The translations under genes were made by a program, and so were the position numbers. Shown one piece after another: positions 18,620 through 28,557 of a stretch of DNA of 64,000 nt. Every line of letters begins with the position of its first letter. Position 1 is the stretch's first letter. The notes under the pieces are model-generated. The model did not search any database and was not told the DNA's origin. It was given only the letters and a program-made list of their open reading frames with translations. Source of the stretch: Desulfosporosinus sp. Tol-M (GTDB lineage: Bacteria; Bacillota; Desulfitobacteriia; Desulfitobacteriales; Desulfitobacteriaceae); the NCBI GenBank assembly GCA_000770645.1, contig JQID01000123.1:67761-131760 (forward strand). The letters run 5' to 3'.

Positions 18620-19633
18620 ATGCCTAATGTAGCGGTTTATGGGGCTGGAAGCTGGGGGAGCGCATTGGCCGTTGTCTTAGCGAATGCAGGTCATCAGGTT
18701 GCGCTCATTGGTCGTCATGCGGATGAGATGGGGTTAATGAGCAAACATCGTGAAAATGTACGTTATTTGCCGGGCGTTGTTTTGCCCCCAGGAGTTCTGC
18801 CGACAACGGATCTTTCACTTTTAAACGGCGATTTGGTTGTTTTCAGCGTACCATCTCATAGTGTCAGACAAGCTGCCCGTTTGGTTAAGCCTTATCTGAA
18901 GCCGGGTTGTATCGTAGTCAATACGGCCAAGGGAATGGAAGAAGGGTCACACCTCCGTCTCTCTGAAGTATTAACGGGGGAGCTTCCTCATCATCCGATT
19001 GCCGTGTTGTCCGGTCCCAGTCATGCGGAAGAGGTCGGACAGAATATGCCGACAACCGTAGTGGTTGCCTCAGATGTAGAAAATGCCAAAGCAGTTCAAG
19101 ACCTGATGATGACGCCGGAATTTAGAGTGTATACGAATCCTGATGTCATCGGGGTTGAACTGGGAGGGGCTTTAAAAAATGTTATTGCTGTGTGCACCGG
19201 GATTGCCGAGGGGTTAGGATTTGGGGACAACACCAAAGCGGCACTCATGACCAGGGGATTAGCGGAGATTGTACGCTTGGGAGTTGCCCTGGGGGGAAAC
19301 CCGATGACCTTCGCAGGCTTATCGGGAGTTGGTGACCTCATTGTTACTTGTACCAGCAAGCACAGCCGAAATCGCCGGGCCGGTGTCGCTCTCGGGCAGG
19401 GGAAGTCATTAGAGACGGTGCTTCAAGGTGTTGGCATGGTGGTGGAAGGGGTTAGGGCAGCCCGTATTGCCTATCAGCTTAGTAGAGAGAACAATATTTC
19501 GATGCCTATTACAGAACAAGCTTATAAAGTACTGTTTGAAGGTGCCGATCCAAAAGTTGCCGTAGCGGATTTGATGATGCGGGGGAAACGCCATGAACTT
19601 GAAGAAGTAATGGAAATGAACTGGTTCAATTAA
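18620..19633 (+). CDS. gpsA: NAD(P)H-dependent glycerol-3-phosphate dehydrogenase
   Basis: GAGSWGSALA, GPSHAEEV, KNVIAVCTGIAEGLG. Confidence 0.95.
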   Translation: MPNVAVYGAGSWGSALAVVLANAGHQVALIGRHADEMGLMSKHRENVRYLPGVVLPPGVLPTTDLSLLNGDLVVFSVPSHSVRQAARLVKPYLKPGCIVVNTAKGMEEGSHLRLSEVLTGELPHHPIAVLSGPSHAEEVGQNMPTTVVVASDVENAKAVQDLMMTPEFRVYTNPDVIGVELGGALKNVIAVCTGIAEGLGFGDNTKAALMTRGLAEIVRLGVALGGNPMTFAGLSGVGDLIVTCTSKHSRNRRAGVALGQGKSLETVLQGVGMVVEGVRAARIAYQLSRENNISMPITEQAYKVLFEGADPKVAVADLMMRGKRHELEEVMEMNWFN

Positions 19634-19705
19634 TTCATATTTAGATAATTGTTTCATAAATGTAGAAGAGGTATAAAAACCTTTTCTACGTTTTTTATTG
19701 TGATG

Positions 19706-19734
19706 TCATATTTGTCCAAAGGAACCAATATACT
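19706..19734 (+). promoter_or_regulatory. putative sigma-E promoter of spoIVA
   Basis: TCATATT-N14-AATATACT versus sigma-E consensus KMATATT-N14-CATACAMT. Confidence 0.5.
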
Positions 19735-19859
19735 TATATTGCTTAAGGTGCTAGTCCGGTTATCGGGAAGCCACTTGTTACTGGGAGGTGGAAGGGGAGA
19801 TAAGGTGGAGGCCCTTTCCCAAATTGGGGACAGCACTCAAAAGGGAGGGAAAATACTAA

Positions 19860-21343
19860 TGGAAAAAGTAGACATTTTTCGAGATATTGCTGAACGTACA
19901 GGGGGCGATATCTACCTCGGTGTCGTCGGGCCAGTTCGCACAGGAAAGTCCACCTTTATCAAAAGATTCATGGACCTCCTAGTTCTGCCCAACATCCAGG
20001 ATGCTTTTGAGCGGGAGCGTGCCAAAGATGAGCTTCCTCAAAGTGGGAATGGAAGAATGATCACGACGACAGAACCCAAGTTTATTCCATCAGAATCCGT
20101 GGAAATTGTTGTTAAAGACTCAATTCATATGAATGTACGTATGGTTGACTGTGTGGGATACACAGTAGAAGGTGCTTCAGGGTACGAGACAGAAGACGGT
20201 GAAGAGCCCCGCATGATGAAAACATCCTGGAGTGACGAACCTATGTCCTTTCAGGCTGCTGCTGAAATGGGTACCCGTAAAGTCATCAGTGATCATGCCA
20301 CGATCGGAATCGTAGTTACGACGGATGGAACTATTACGGATATTCCACGGGAGGCTTATCAGGATGCCGAGGAACGGGTCATTTCTGAACTCCGCCAGCT
20401 GGGAAAACCATATGTAGTGATCTTAAATACAACTCATCCCTATGCAGAAAACACGCGGGAAATAAGCCGTTCTCTCGAGGAGAAATATGGGATACCTGTT
20501 ATTCCAGTGAATTGTCTGGAAATGAATAACGATGACATCACCCAGATTCTTGAAGAAGTACTGTATGAATTCCCCGTAGCTGAAGTAAATATTGATCTGC
20601 CAAAATGGGTTGAGGAACTCGACCCCGCTCATCAAGTACGGGCTGCTTTTGAAGAAACTGTGCGCAAAGCGATCGAAGGGGTACGGCGTTTGCGGGATAT
20701 TGATCAAGCCTTGGATGCCTTGACCGAATGTGAATATGCTCAAGATGTTCTCCTTAAAGAGATGAACCTGGGGACCGGAGTAGCCAATGTTGAAATCACC
20801 GCTGTCGAAGGGCTCTTTAAAACCGTCCTGCAAGATCTCTCCGGGATGGAAATTGAAGGAGATCATACGTTGCTTCGCTTGGTTTTAGACTATAGTAAGG
20901 CTAAGAAAGAATGGGATAAACTCTCAACGGCTATTGAAGAAGTCCATATCAATGGATATGGCGTTGTTACACCCCAACTTGATGAAATGTTTCTGGAAGA
21001 ACCGGAACTTGTGAAACAAGGGGGGCATTATGGGGTCAAGCTCAAAGCAAGTGCTCCGTCGTTGCATATTATAAGAGCGGATGTTACGACAGAAATAACG
21101 CCCTTGATCGGAACGGAAAAGCAAGCCGAAGAACTTGTGAAATATATGCTTGATGAGTTCGAAAGTGATCCGAAGAAGGTCTGGGAGTCGAATATTTTTG
21201 GCAAATCCTTGCATAATCTGGTGCGGGAAGGAATTCAGAATAAACTCTATAAAATGCCGGAAAATGCCCAACATAAGCTGCAAGATACTTTACAACGGAT
21301 AGTCAATGACGGCAGCGGAGGGTTAATCTGCATCATAATCTAA
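19860..21343 (+). CDS. spoIVA: stage IV sporulation protein A
   Basis: MEKVDIFRDIAERTGGDIYLGVVGPVRTGKSTFIKRFM; track start 19649 is upstream of the real N-terminus. Confidence 0.95.
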
Positions 21344-21376
21344 CAAAGATTAAGTATGAAATCAAAGAAGCGTATT

Positions 21377-21421
21377 AAAAGGACGTTGGAATGCAGCTCG
21401 TGCGGTATCCAGCGTTCTTTT
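21377..21421 (+). terminator. terminator after spoIVA
   Basis: aaaaggacgttgga...tccagcgttctttt hairpin. Confidence 0.65.
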
Positions 21422-21895
21422 CTGTTGATTAAATATTACCGCAGGCACTCAAGACGATCGCGTAGGATTCTTCCGGCACGGATGCATAACAGTATTGTAA
21501 TTTGTGAATAAATGATATAATGTAAGGACAGACAAGGCTGAATATGCATAATTGCAAAGGACTGAAATGTGGAGAATCCAGGAGAATCTAGGAGATCATC
21601 CCATACCTGAGAACTATTATGGATATCCTAGCGTAAATACTAAATAATAGTACAAAGGCAAATTTGAATATGCCTATGCGCAAATGCATACTTATTTGTC
21701 CTTGAGTCAATTTATCTTTACAAGGTGTCGGGAAAATCTCTAAGGAGGAGGTGGTGAAATCATAGGGTAAAGATTGTTACTGAAGTACCCATTACCTGGT
21801 ATATTTTGGTTAAGTTTTGCCCTCGTAAAATGCTTACATGCCTATGCGGTTAAACTTTAGTTGATGATAAGAACAAACAGGGGGGATATTTATTA

Positions 21896-23653
21896 ATGGA
21901 TAGGAAGCAAACAGCTTTGCGCCCTTACTTCGAAAAAATGGACGATATTGGGAAACCCTTGAGTGCCGGGGAAGTAAAGCGGAGTGCGGCAAACGTTAAA
22001 TTTATTCAAGAACAAGAGGATATTATTAACGCTGCAATAGAAAAGGTTAAGAACGCCGGTTCTTCTTCTGAATCAATCAGGAAAAGAGGCTGGATGACCG
22101 TTTGGGATAGATTGGAATATCTTGTGGATCCCGGTACCTGGTGTCCCCTGCATACCCTTTTTAACCCGAACGATAACGAAGAAGGTTGTACGGGGGTTAT
22201 TGACGGTCTGGGTAAAATTGAAGGAAAATGGGCAGTAATTATTGCTTTTGATAATAAAGTCATGGCAGGGGCTTGGATTTCCGGCCAATCCGAGAATATT
22301 TTAAGAGTAACCGACATGGCTAAAAGGCTGCATATTCCTCTAGTCTGGCTCACTAATTGCAGTGGGGTTAAATTAATGGAGCAAGAGAGAGTCTATGCTA
22401 ATCGGCGGGGAAGCGGAACTACTTTCTTTAGACATGCGGAACTGAACCGTCTGGGGATTCCTGTTTTAAATGCTATTTATGGTACAAACCCTGCCGGGGG
22501 AGGTTACCAGGGAATTAGCCCTACAATCCTTTTGGCCCATAAGGATTGCAATATTGCCGTGGGCGGAGCGGGAATTGTGGGCGGGATGAATCCCAAAGGC
22601 TACTTTGACGAGGAATCGGCCCAACAATTAATCGATGCTACGAGGGGATTCGTCGCAAAGCCCCCGGGACGGGTAGAAACTCATTTTGATGAGACTGCTT
22701 ATTTTAGGGAAGTTTATGATGCCGAAACGGGCGTTCTGGATGGGATCAAAGATTATATGAAGGGTATGCCGGTCTTCGACCCCAAAGTGTTTAGGGTGGC
22801 AGAACCTGCCGAACCTAAGTTCCCTGTTGAAGATTTAAATATGATCGTTGCATCTAACCAAAAAAGAGCCTATGATGTTATTCAATTTTTGGCTCGTCTG
22901 ACGGATAATAGTGAATTTATGGAGTACAAGCCTGGTTACGGTCCGGAGGTATTCACAGGGATAGCTAAAATTGACGGCTTCCCGGTTGGATTCATCGGCA
23001 ACGTACAAGGAGCGTTACTGAATTATCCGGAGTATGCAAATGGAGCCTATATGGGGATCGGCGGTAAACAATATCGTCAAGGGCTGATCAAGCAAAACGA
23101 ATTTGTCACCCTCTGCGGTCGCGATAACTTGCCGATAATCTGGATTCAAGATACTACCGGGATTGATGTTGGAGATATCGCCGAGAGGGCTGAATTGCTC
23201 GCTCTGGGTCAAAGCCTGATTTATTCAATCGAACAAACGGATGTCGCTATGATGTGTATTGTCCTGAGAAAAGGATCCGCTGCCGCTCATTATATTATGG
23301 GTGGTCCTCAAGCCAATGAAAATAACGCCTTTACCCTGGGAACACCGTTGACAGAAATTTATGTCATGCATGGGGAAACTGCCGCTGCCGCTTCTTATGC
23401 CCGCAGGCTGGTCAAGGAACAAGATGCCGGTCGCGATTTAGGACCGACTATTGAAAAGATGAATCAAATGGTTAAGGATTACAACGATAAATCAAGGCCG
23501 GTATACTGTGCTCAGACAGGGTTTGTGGATGAGGTGGTAACCCTGCCGGATTTAAGAAAATATTGCGTGGCGTTTACGTGCGCTAATTATCAAAACCCCA
23601 AATCTATTACCCCGATCCATCAGATGATCTTACCGAGGTCGATCAAGGGCTAG
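21896..23653 (+). CDS. gcdA: acyl-CoA carboxyltransferase, glutaconyl-CoA decarboxylase alpha subunit-like
   Basis: 585 aa; GTNPAGGGYQG, GGAGIVGGMNPKGYFDEE, TGIDVGDIAERAELL. Confidence 0.75.
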   Translation: MDRKQTALRPYFEKMDDIGKPLSAGEVKRSAANVKFIQEQEDIINAAIEKVKNAGSSSESIRKRGWMTVWDRLEYLVDPGTWCPLHTLFNPNDNEEGCTGVIDGLGKIEGKWAVIIAFDNKVMAGAWISGQSENILRVTDMAKRLHIPLVWLTNCSGVKLMEQERVYANRRGSGTTFFRHAELNRLGIPVLNAIYGTNPAGGGYQGISPTILLAHKDCNIAVGGAGIVGGMNPKGYFDEESAQQLIDATRGFVAKPPGRVETHFDETAYFREVYDAETGVLDGIKDYMKGMPVFDPKVFRVAEPAEPKFPVEDLNMIVASNQKRAYDVIQFLARLTDNSEFMEYKPGYGPEVFTGIAKIDGFPVGFIGNVQGALLNYPEYANGAYMGIGGKQYRQGLIKQNEFVTLCGRDNLPIIWIQDTTGIDVGDIAERAELLALGQSLIYSIEQTDVAMMCIVLRKGSAAAHYIMGGPQANENNAFTLGTPLTEIYVMHGETAAAASYARRLVKEQDAGRDLGPTIEKMNQMVKDYNDKSRPVYCAQTGFVDEVVTLPDLRKYCVAFTCANYQNPKSITPIHQMILPRSIKG

Positions 23654-23721
23654 GATTGTCCGGGTAATATCTTCGGTGAGATTTTTTAAAGAATAATTTT
23701 ATTTTAGGGGAGGAACACATA

Positions 23722-24879
23722 ATGGATTTTGCATTAACCGATGAACAAAAAATGATTCAGGATATGGCTCGCAAGTTTGCGGAAAAGGAAATAGCTCCTT
23801 ATGTGGAAGAAGATGAAGATAACCATTACTATCGCCGTGAGATCCTCACCAAAATGGGTGACGAGGGCTTGTTGGGATGGAACCTGCCGGAAGAGTACGG
23901 CGGAAACGGCATGGGCTGGATGGAAGGTGTGCTGGCTTTATACGAAATATCCAAAGTGCATACTTCCTGGAGGTTAAGTGTCAGCGGCAATGTCTGGGGA
24001 CCGGCCATGACCATTAATGAGTGGGGTACTGAGGAACAAAAGCAAAAGTATATCCCTGGTCTTCTAAGTGGGAGATCTGTAGGCAGTTTTGCATTAACCG
24101 AAGCTAACACAGGTTCCGATGTGGCCAGTATGAAAACTTTTGCCGAAGATAAGGGTGACCACTGGTTGGTGAACGGCACCAAAATGTGGATCTCCGGCGG
24201 CCATACCTGCGACGTGGGACTTCTCTATGCGGCCACGGAAAAAGGCGGCGGAACCAAGGGGCTATCCTGTTTCATCGTTGACTACAATAACACCCCGGGC
24301 ATTACGCGAATTCCCATTCTCAAGAAAGTTGGCATGTGGCCTGCTCCGACTTCGGAACTGGTGTTTGAGAATGCGGTGCTCCCGAAGGAAGCCCTTTTAG
24401 GTCCCAAGAATAAGGGTTTCCTGGTTTGCATGTGGATGTTAAACAACACGCGCATGGGTTGTGCTACCGGTTCGGTCGCGCTTTCCGCAGCTTGCCTGGA
24501 GGGCGCCTGTAAATATGCGATGGAACGTACGCAGTTTGGCGTACCGATTGGGACGTATCAAATGATCCAGCAACAGATTGCCGATATGAAGCTCGAAGAT
24601 GAAGGGGCCTTATATATGCTTTACCATGCTGCTTGGCTAAAAGATAACAAATTGCCCAACCAACAGGCAACTTCGATGGCTAAGCTGGCCGGTTGTAATG
24701 CAGCAGTTCACGGGGCAAACATGGCAATGAAGATTTACGGGGCCTTTGGGTATTCGACCGAATATCCATGCGGCAGATGGCTTCGCGATGCCAAACAGTT
24801 TGAAACTCTGGAAGGAACCTCCAATATTCATAATCAGATTGTGGCTAAAATCGAACTTGGTATCCAACCAAATAGATAG
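23722..24879 (+). CDS. acyl-CoA dehydrogenase (glutaryl-CoA dehydrogenase-like)
   Basis: FALTEANTGSDVASM, WISGGHTCDVG, YGAFGYSTEYPCGRWLRDAKQFETLEGTSNIHNQIVA. Confidence 0.8.
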   Translation: MDFALTDEQKMIQDMARKFAEKEIAPYVEEDEDNHYYRREILTKMGDEGLLGWNLPEEYGGNGMGWMEGVLALYEISKVHTSWRLSVSGNVWGPAMTINEWGTEEQKQKYIPGLLSGRSVGSFALTEANTGSDVASMKTFAEDKGDHWLVNGTKMWISGGHTCDVGLLYAATEKGGGTKGLSCFIVDYNNTPGITRIPILKKVGMWPAPTSELVFENAVLPKEALLGPKNKGFLVCMWMLNNTRMGCATGSVALSAACLEGACKYAMERTQFGVPIGTYQMIQQQIADMKLEDEGALYMLYHAAWLKDNKLPNQQATSMAKLAGCNAAVHGANMAMKIYGAFGYSTEYPCGRWLRDAKQFETLEGTSNIHNQIVAKIELGIQPNR

Positions 24880-24898
24880 TAATTTGGAGGGGGATAGT

Positions 24899-26995
24899 TT
24901 GTTGCGTGTGGGGCAAGTGATGTCACGGCTTTCCGTATATCTTTATAACTATCATACTATCGGGGATGCAATGACTTTGATGATGGAAAAAAAGGTGACT
25001 GGCTTGCCCTTAATCAACGAACAGGGTCATTTACTGGGTATGGTAACCAAAGACCAGGTTAACGAGAAGGGCTTGGAAAACTATGCTGCGGAAAATAAGG
25101 CTGCTGACTATTTGACGACTCGCTTTCTGCCTTTAAACGAAGAGACATCATTGGAAGATGTTTGGGATTTACCCTTTGAGATATACCCTGTGTTTAATAA
25201 CCAGGAAGAAATTACCGGGGTAGTATCCAAATATTCGTTATTGCAGGCGTATTTGCAAGAGGTTCAATCACGTAGTTGTGAACTGGAGGCGGTCTTTGAC
25301 GCCGTGCATAATGGAATTCTAGCAATTAATAGACAAGGGATAATTACATCCCTTAACCCGGCAGCCGAAAGACCAACTCGTTCAACCAAAGAAGGAGCCG
25401 TGGGACGCTTTTTAACGGATGTTATTATTCCCACGGGCCTCCTCAGGGTTGTCCGCAGCGGAATACCTGAATTCGGTGTAAAGTTTCAGGTGGGTGGAAG
25501 ACAGTATATTACCAATCGCACCCCGATTATTAAGGATGGGGAAGTTGTAGGGGCGGTAGGGGTTTTCCAGGATGTCTCCGAGATAGAAAAAGTTTTACCA
25601 GAACTGCAGAGTGTAAAACAACTTACTGAGGAACTCCAGAAAATCGTAGGTTCTTCTTATGACGGGTTAATTATTTGTGATGGTCAGGGTAAAATTCTAC
25701 GTTGCAATCCTGCTGTGGGGAGAATCCTCAACCTTTTGTGGGAAGAGTTGGTGGGGAGTCCGTTTAAGGATTTAGTCGATAAAGGCGTTTTCCAGAAAAA
25801 TATTATCCATTTGGTAAAACAACAGGACGGTTTGGTTAGCATTTTGGAAAGGCCTTATGCGGAGCATTCCCTGGCGATCACGGGTAACCCGGTTTATGAT
25901 GAAGAAGGAGAAATTGCCAAGATTGTTATCAACATCAGAGATATGAGTGAGTTAGTATTCTTGCGAGAAGCTCTTGAGGAAAGTAAACAGCTTGCCGAAA
26001 AATATCAGTCTGAGATAGCTCAGATGAGGAATAATCAGGAAATGCGTGCTGATTTGAGATCACGTTCAGTCATTATGAACAATGTCTTGGATCTGGCATT
26101 TAGGGTCAGTCAAGTCGATTCACCAGTAGTATTAGTCGGAGAACAAGGGGTAGGCAAGGAAGAAATTGCCAGATTAATCCATTGCCAGAGTAAACGAAGT
26201 AAAGGGTCTTTTTATAAATTAAATTGCGGCTCACTGCCGGCGCAACTTTTGGAAATTGAACTTTTTGGGCAAGGAGTATCAATAGGGAACGGCAATATCG
26301 GAAAAGCGGGAGTGTTGGAGTTAGCTGATCAAGGGAGTGTTTACCTGGAGGATATCGGTAAAATGCCCCTAAACTTACAGGGACGCCTGGTGCGTGTTCT
26401 TCAGGACAAGATGTTGCAGGTAACAGGCGAAAAAGAGATAAGTTCCTTCAATACCAGAATTATGGCAGGTACAGATAGACCTTTAAAAGAGTTAGTTGAA
26501 AAAGGGCTTTTCCGCTCAGACCTCTTCTATACCCTCAATGTTGTGCCTATTAAAGTTCCAGCCCTCAGAGAACGGAAAGAGGACCTTATTCCCCTGGCTC
26601 TTTTTTATCTGGAGCAAAATAATAAGCGCCATGGGTTGGAGAAGGTTTTTTCGCCGGAAGCTGTTCAGATGTTGTTGGATTATCCTTGGTTTGGTAATGT
26701 TCGGGAGATGGCGAACGTAATCGAGAGGTTAGTAGTTACAGCTAACGAAAAGGTTATTTCTGCTAAAGAAGTCGGCGGCGTACTTTATGAAAAGGTCCAG
26801 AGCCCTCTTCGGACAGTCACAGTGAGCGAAGTGGTTCCCCTTAAAGAAGCTATCGATGATTTGGAACAACAACTTGTCGCCCTGGCGATGGAACTTCACG
26901 GAACCACAGTCAAAGCTGCCGAGGCGTTAGGTGTTAATCAGTCCACGGTAGTGCGGAAGTTGAAAAAATCGAAAGATACCTTTGGAGATAAATGA
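24899..26995 (+). CDS. CBS-PAS-AAA-HTH regulator lacking the GAFTGA loop
   Basis: GEQGVGKE Walker A, ELFGQGVSIGNGNIGKAG in place of the GAFTGA region, VYLEDIGKMP, HTH AAEALGVNQSTVVRKL; start TTG 24899 after ggaggggg. Confidence 0.8.
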   Translation: MLRVGQVMSRLSVYLYNYHTIGDAMTLMMEKKVTGLPLINEQGHLLGMVTKDQVNEKGLENYAAENKAADYLTTRFLPLNEETSLEDVWDLPFEIYPVFNNQEEITGVVSKYSLLQAYLQEVQSRSCELEAVFDAVHNGILAINRQGIITSLNPAAERPTRSTKEGAVGRFLTDVIIPTGLLRVVRSGIPEFGVKFQVGGRQYITNRTPIIKDGEVVGAVGVFQDVSEIEKVLPELQSVKQLTEELQKIVGSSYDGLIICDGQGKILRCNPAVGRILNLLWEELVGSPFKDLVDKGVFQKNIIHLVKQQDGLVSILERPYAEHSLAITGNPVYDEEGEIAKIVINIRDMSELVFLREALEESKQLAEKYQSEIAQMRNNQEMRADLRSRSVIMNNVLDLAFRVSQVDSPVVLVGEQGVGKEEIARLIHCQSKRSKGSFYKLNCGSLPAQLLEIELFGQGVSIGNGNIGKAGVLELADQGSVYLEDIGKMPLNLQGRLVRVLQDKMLQVTGEKEISSFNTRIMAGTDRPLKELVEKGLFRSDLFYTLNVVPIKVPALRERKEDLIPLALFYLEQNNKRHGLEKVFSPEAVQMLLDYPWFGNVREMANVIERLVVTANEKVISAKEVGGVLYEKVQSPLRTVTVSEVVPLKEAIDDLEQQLVALAMELHGTTVKAAEALGVNQSTVVRKLKKSKDTFGDK

Positions 26996-27066
26996 CGTTT
27001 GACGTACCGGTAGGTGAACCGGGGGCATATATCAGCGGTAAGGATTGAAGAGATAGGAGCGATTGA

Positions 27067-27516
27067 GTGGTTGGCAAGAAGACAAATGATTTTCTTATTG
27101 TCAGTAAAAATATTTTGCCGGAAGCCATTTTAAAAACTGCACGCGTAAAAGAGCTCCTTGTCCAAGGGGATGTCTATACGATCAACGACGCTGTCGAGCG
27201 TGTAGGGCTTAGTCGAAGTGCCTATTACAAATATAAGGATGGTGTGTTCCCGTTTTATGAGGCGAGCCGGGAAAAGATAATTACCATTTCCCTGATCCTT
27301 GAAAATAAAGCAGGAGTGCTCTCTCAGGTTCTGAATTTTATTGCCTTGGTCAAAGGTAATGTTCTAACTATCAATCAAGGGATTCCCCTGCAAGGAATTG
27401 CCAATGTCTCGATTTCCCTTGAAACCGCAGGAATGGCAGATACCCCGGAAAATCTCCTTTCCGGGCTTGGCGAAATTGATGGGGTAAGAAAGATAGAAGT
27501 AATCGGACAAACCTAG
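27067..27516 (+). CDS. ACT domain-containing protein, PheB-like (UPF0735)
   Basis: 149 aa; HTH-like N-terminus INDAVERVGLSRSAYYKYKDGVFP plus ACT domain ISLILENKAGVLSQVL. Confidence 0.85.
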   Translation: MVGKKTNDFLIVSKNILPEAILKTARVKELLVQGDVYTINDAVERVGLSRSAYYKYKDGVFPFYEASREKIITISLILENKAGVLSQVLNFIALVKGNVLTINQGIPLQGIANVSISLETAGMADTPENLLSGLGEIDGVRKIEVIGQT

Positions 27517-27577
27517 GGTTGCGTTGTCAGCCCTAATATGGTATTCTTTATAAGCCTTCATCGTGAGGGCACAAAGT

Positions 27578-27654
27578 CGGGGCGTGGCTCAGTTTGGTAG
27601 AGCGCTACCTTGGGGTGGTAGAGGTCGCACGTTCAAATCGTGTCGCTCCGACCA
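27578..27654 (+). tRNA. tRNA-Pro(GGG), CCA encoded
   Basis: cggggcg/cgctccg acceptor, ctacc-ttggggt-ggtag anticodon arm, gcacg-ttcaaat-cgtgt T arm, acca tail. Confidence 0.93.
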
Positions 27655-27848
27655 GTAAAATTATAGCAGGAGAATGATTATTGGTTAAAAGCCTTGCCAT
27701 ACGGAATACATGTTAATGGGGTAATGAAGGGTTTTGGAAAAAATCGGAGTTTGGTATTTAATGCGTTGGTTGAGAAGATAGAAATCCTCACACCAGCGCA
27801 TTTGTCTTTTCTTATGTTGTGGAAACTATCTGTTAGTGGGAGGCTGAT

Positions 27849-28541
27849 ATGAGCAAACGGATTATGGTTGTGGAAGATGAAGAGGCGATTGCCCGTCTGA
27901 TCAGCTACAACCTGATGAAAGAAGGATTTGAAGTTCTTACCTCAGGTGATGGTCTTGAAGCACTGGAAAAGATCAGGACGGAAAAACCGGATTTGATTAT
28001 ACTTGATATTATGCTTCCGGGAATGGATGGTTATGATATTTGCCGTCTGATTAGGAAGGAAGACATATCTGTCCCTGTTATCATGCTGTCAGCCCGGAAT
28101 GAGGAACTGGACAAGGTTCTCGGTTTGGAACTTGGTGGAGATGACTATATCACCAAACCTTTTAGTCCGAGGGAACTTATTGCCCGGGTACGAGCTTTAT
28201 TACGTCGTGTACAAAGAGTACAGGAAACACCTGACCATGAGATTATTTCGATGGACAGATTGGTTATTGATCTTTCCAGTCATGAGGTTAAGGTGGATGA
28301 ACAGGTTGTTCAGCTTACTCCAAAGGAATTTGAACTGCTGGAGTATTTAATCCGTCATAAAGGCAGGGTGGTTAGCAGGGATCTTTTGCTGGATCAGGTA
28401 TGGGACTATGATTTTGCAGGTGATACCAGGATTGTTGATGTACACATTAGCAGGCTTAGAGAAAAAATAGATCCTGATCCCAAAAATCCGTATATTCAGA
28501 CCGTACGTGGAGTAGGATACAGGTTTAAGGGAGGAGATTGA
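27849..28541 (+). CDS. phoP: OmpR-family response regulator, PhoP/PhoB-like
   Basis: receiver domain plus winged helix; adjacent to PAS-type kinase and upstream of pst genes. Confidence 0.85.
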   Translation: MSKRIMVVEDEEAIARLISYNLMKEGFEVLTSGDGLEALEKIRTEKPDLIILDIMLPGMDGYDICRLIRKEDISVPVIMLSARNEELDKVLGLELGGDDYITKPFSPRELIARVRALLRRVQRVQETPDHEIISMDRLVIDLSSHEVKVDEQVVQLTPKEFELLEYLIRHKGRVVSRDLLLDQVWDYDFAGDTRIVDVHISRLREKIDPDPKNPYIQTVRGVGYRFKGGD

Positions 28542-28557
28542 TTCGAAAAGTCTCAGA

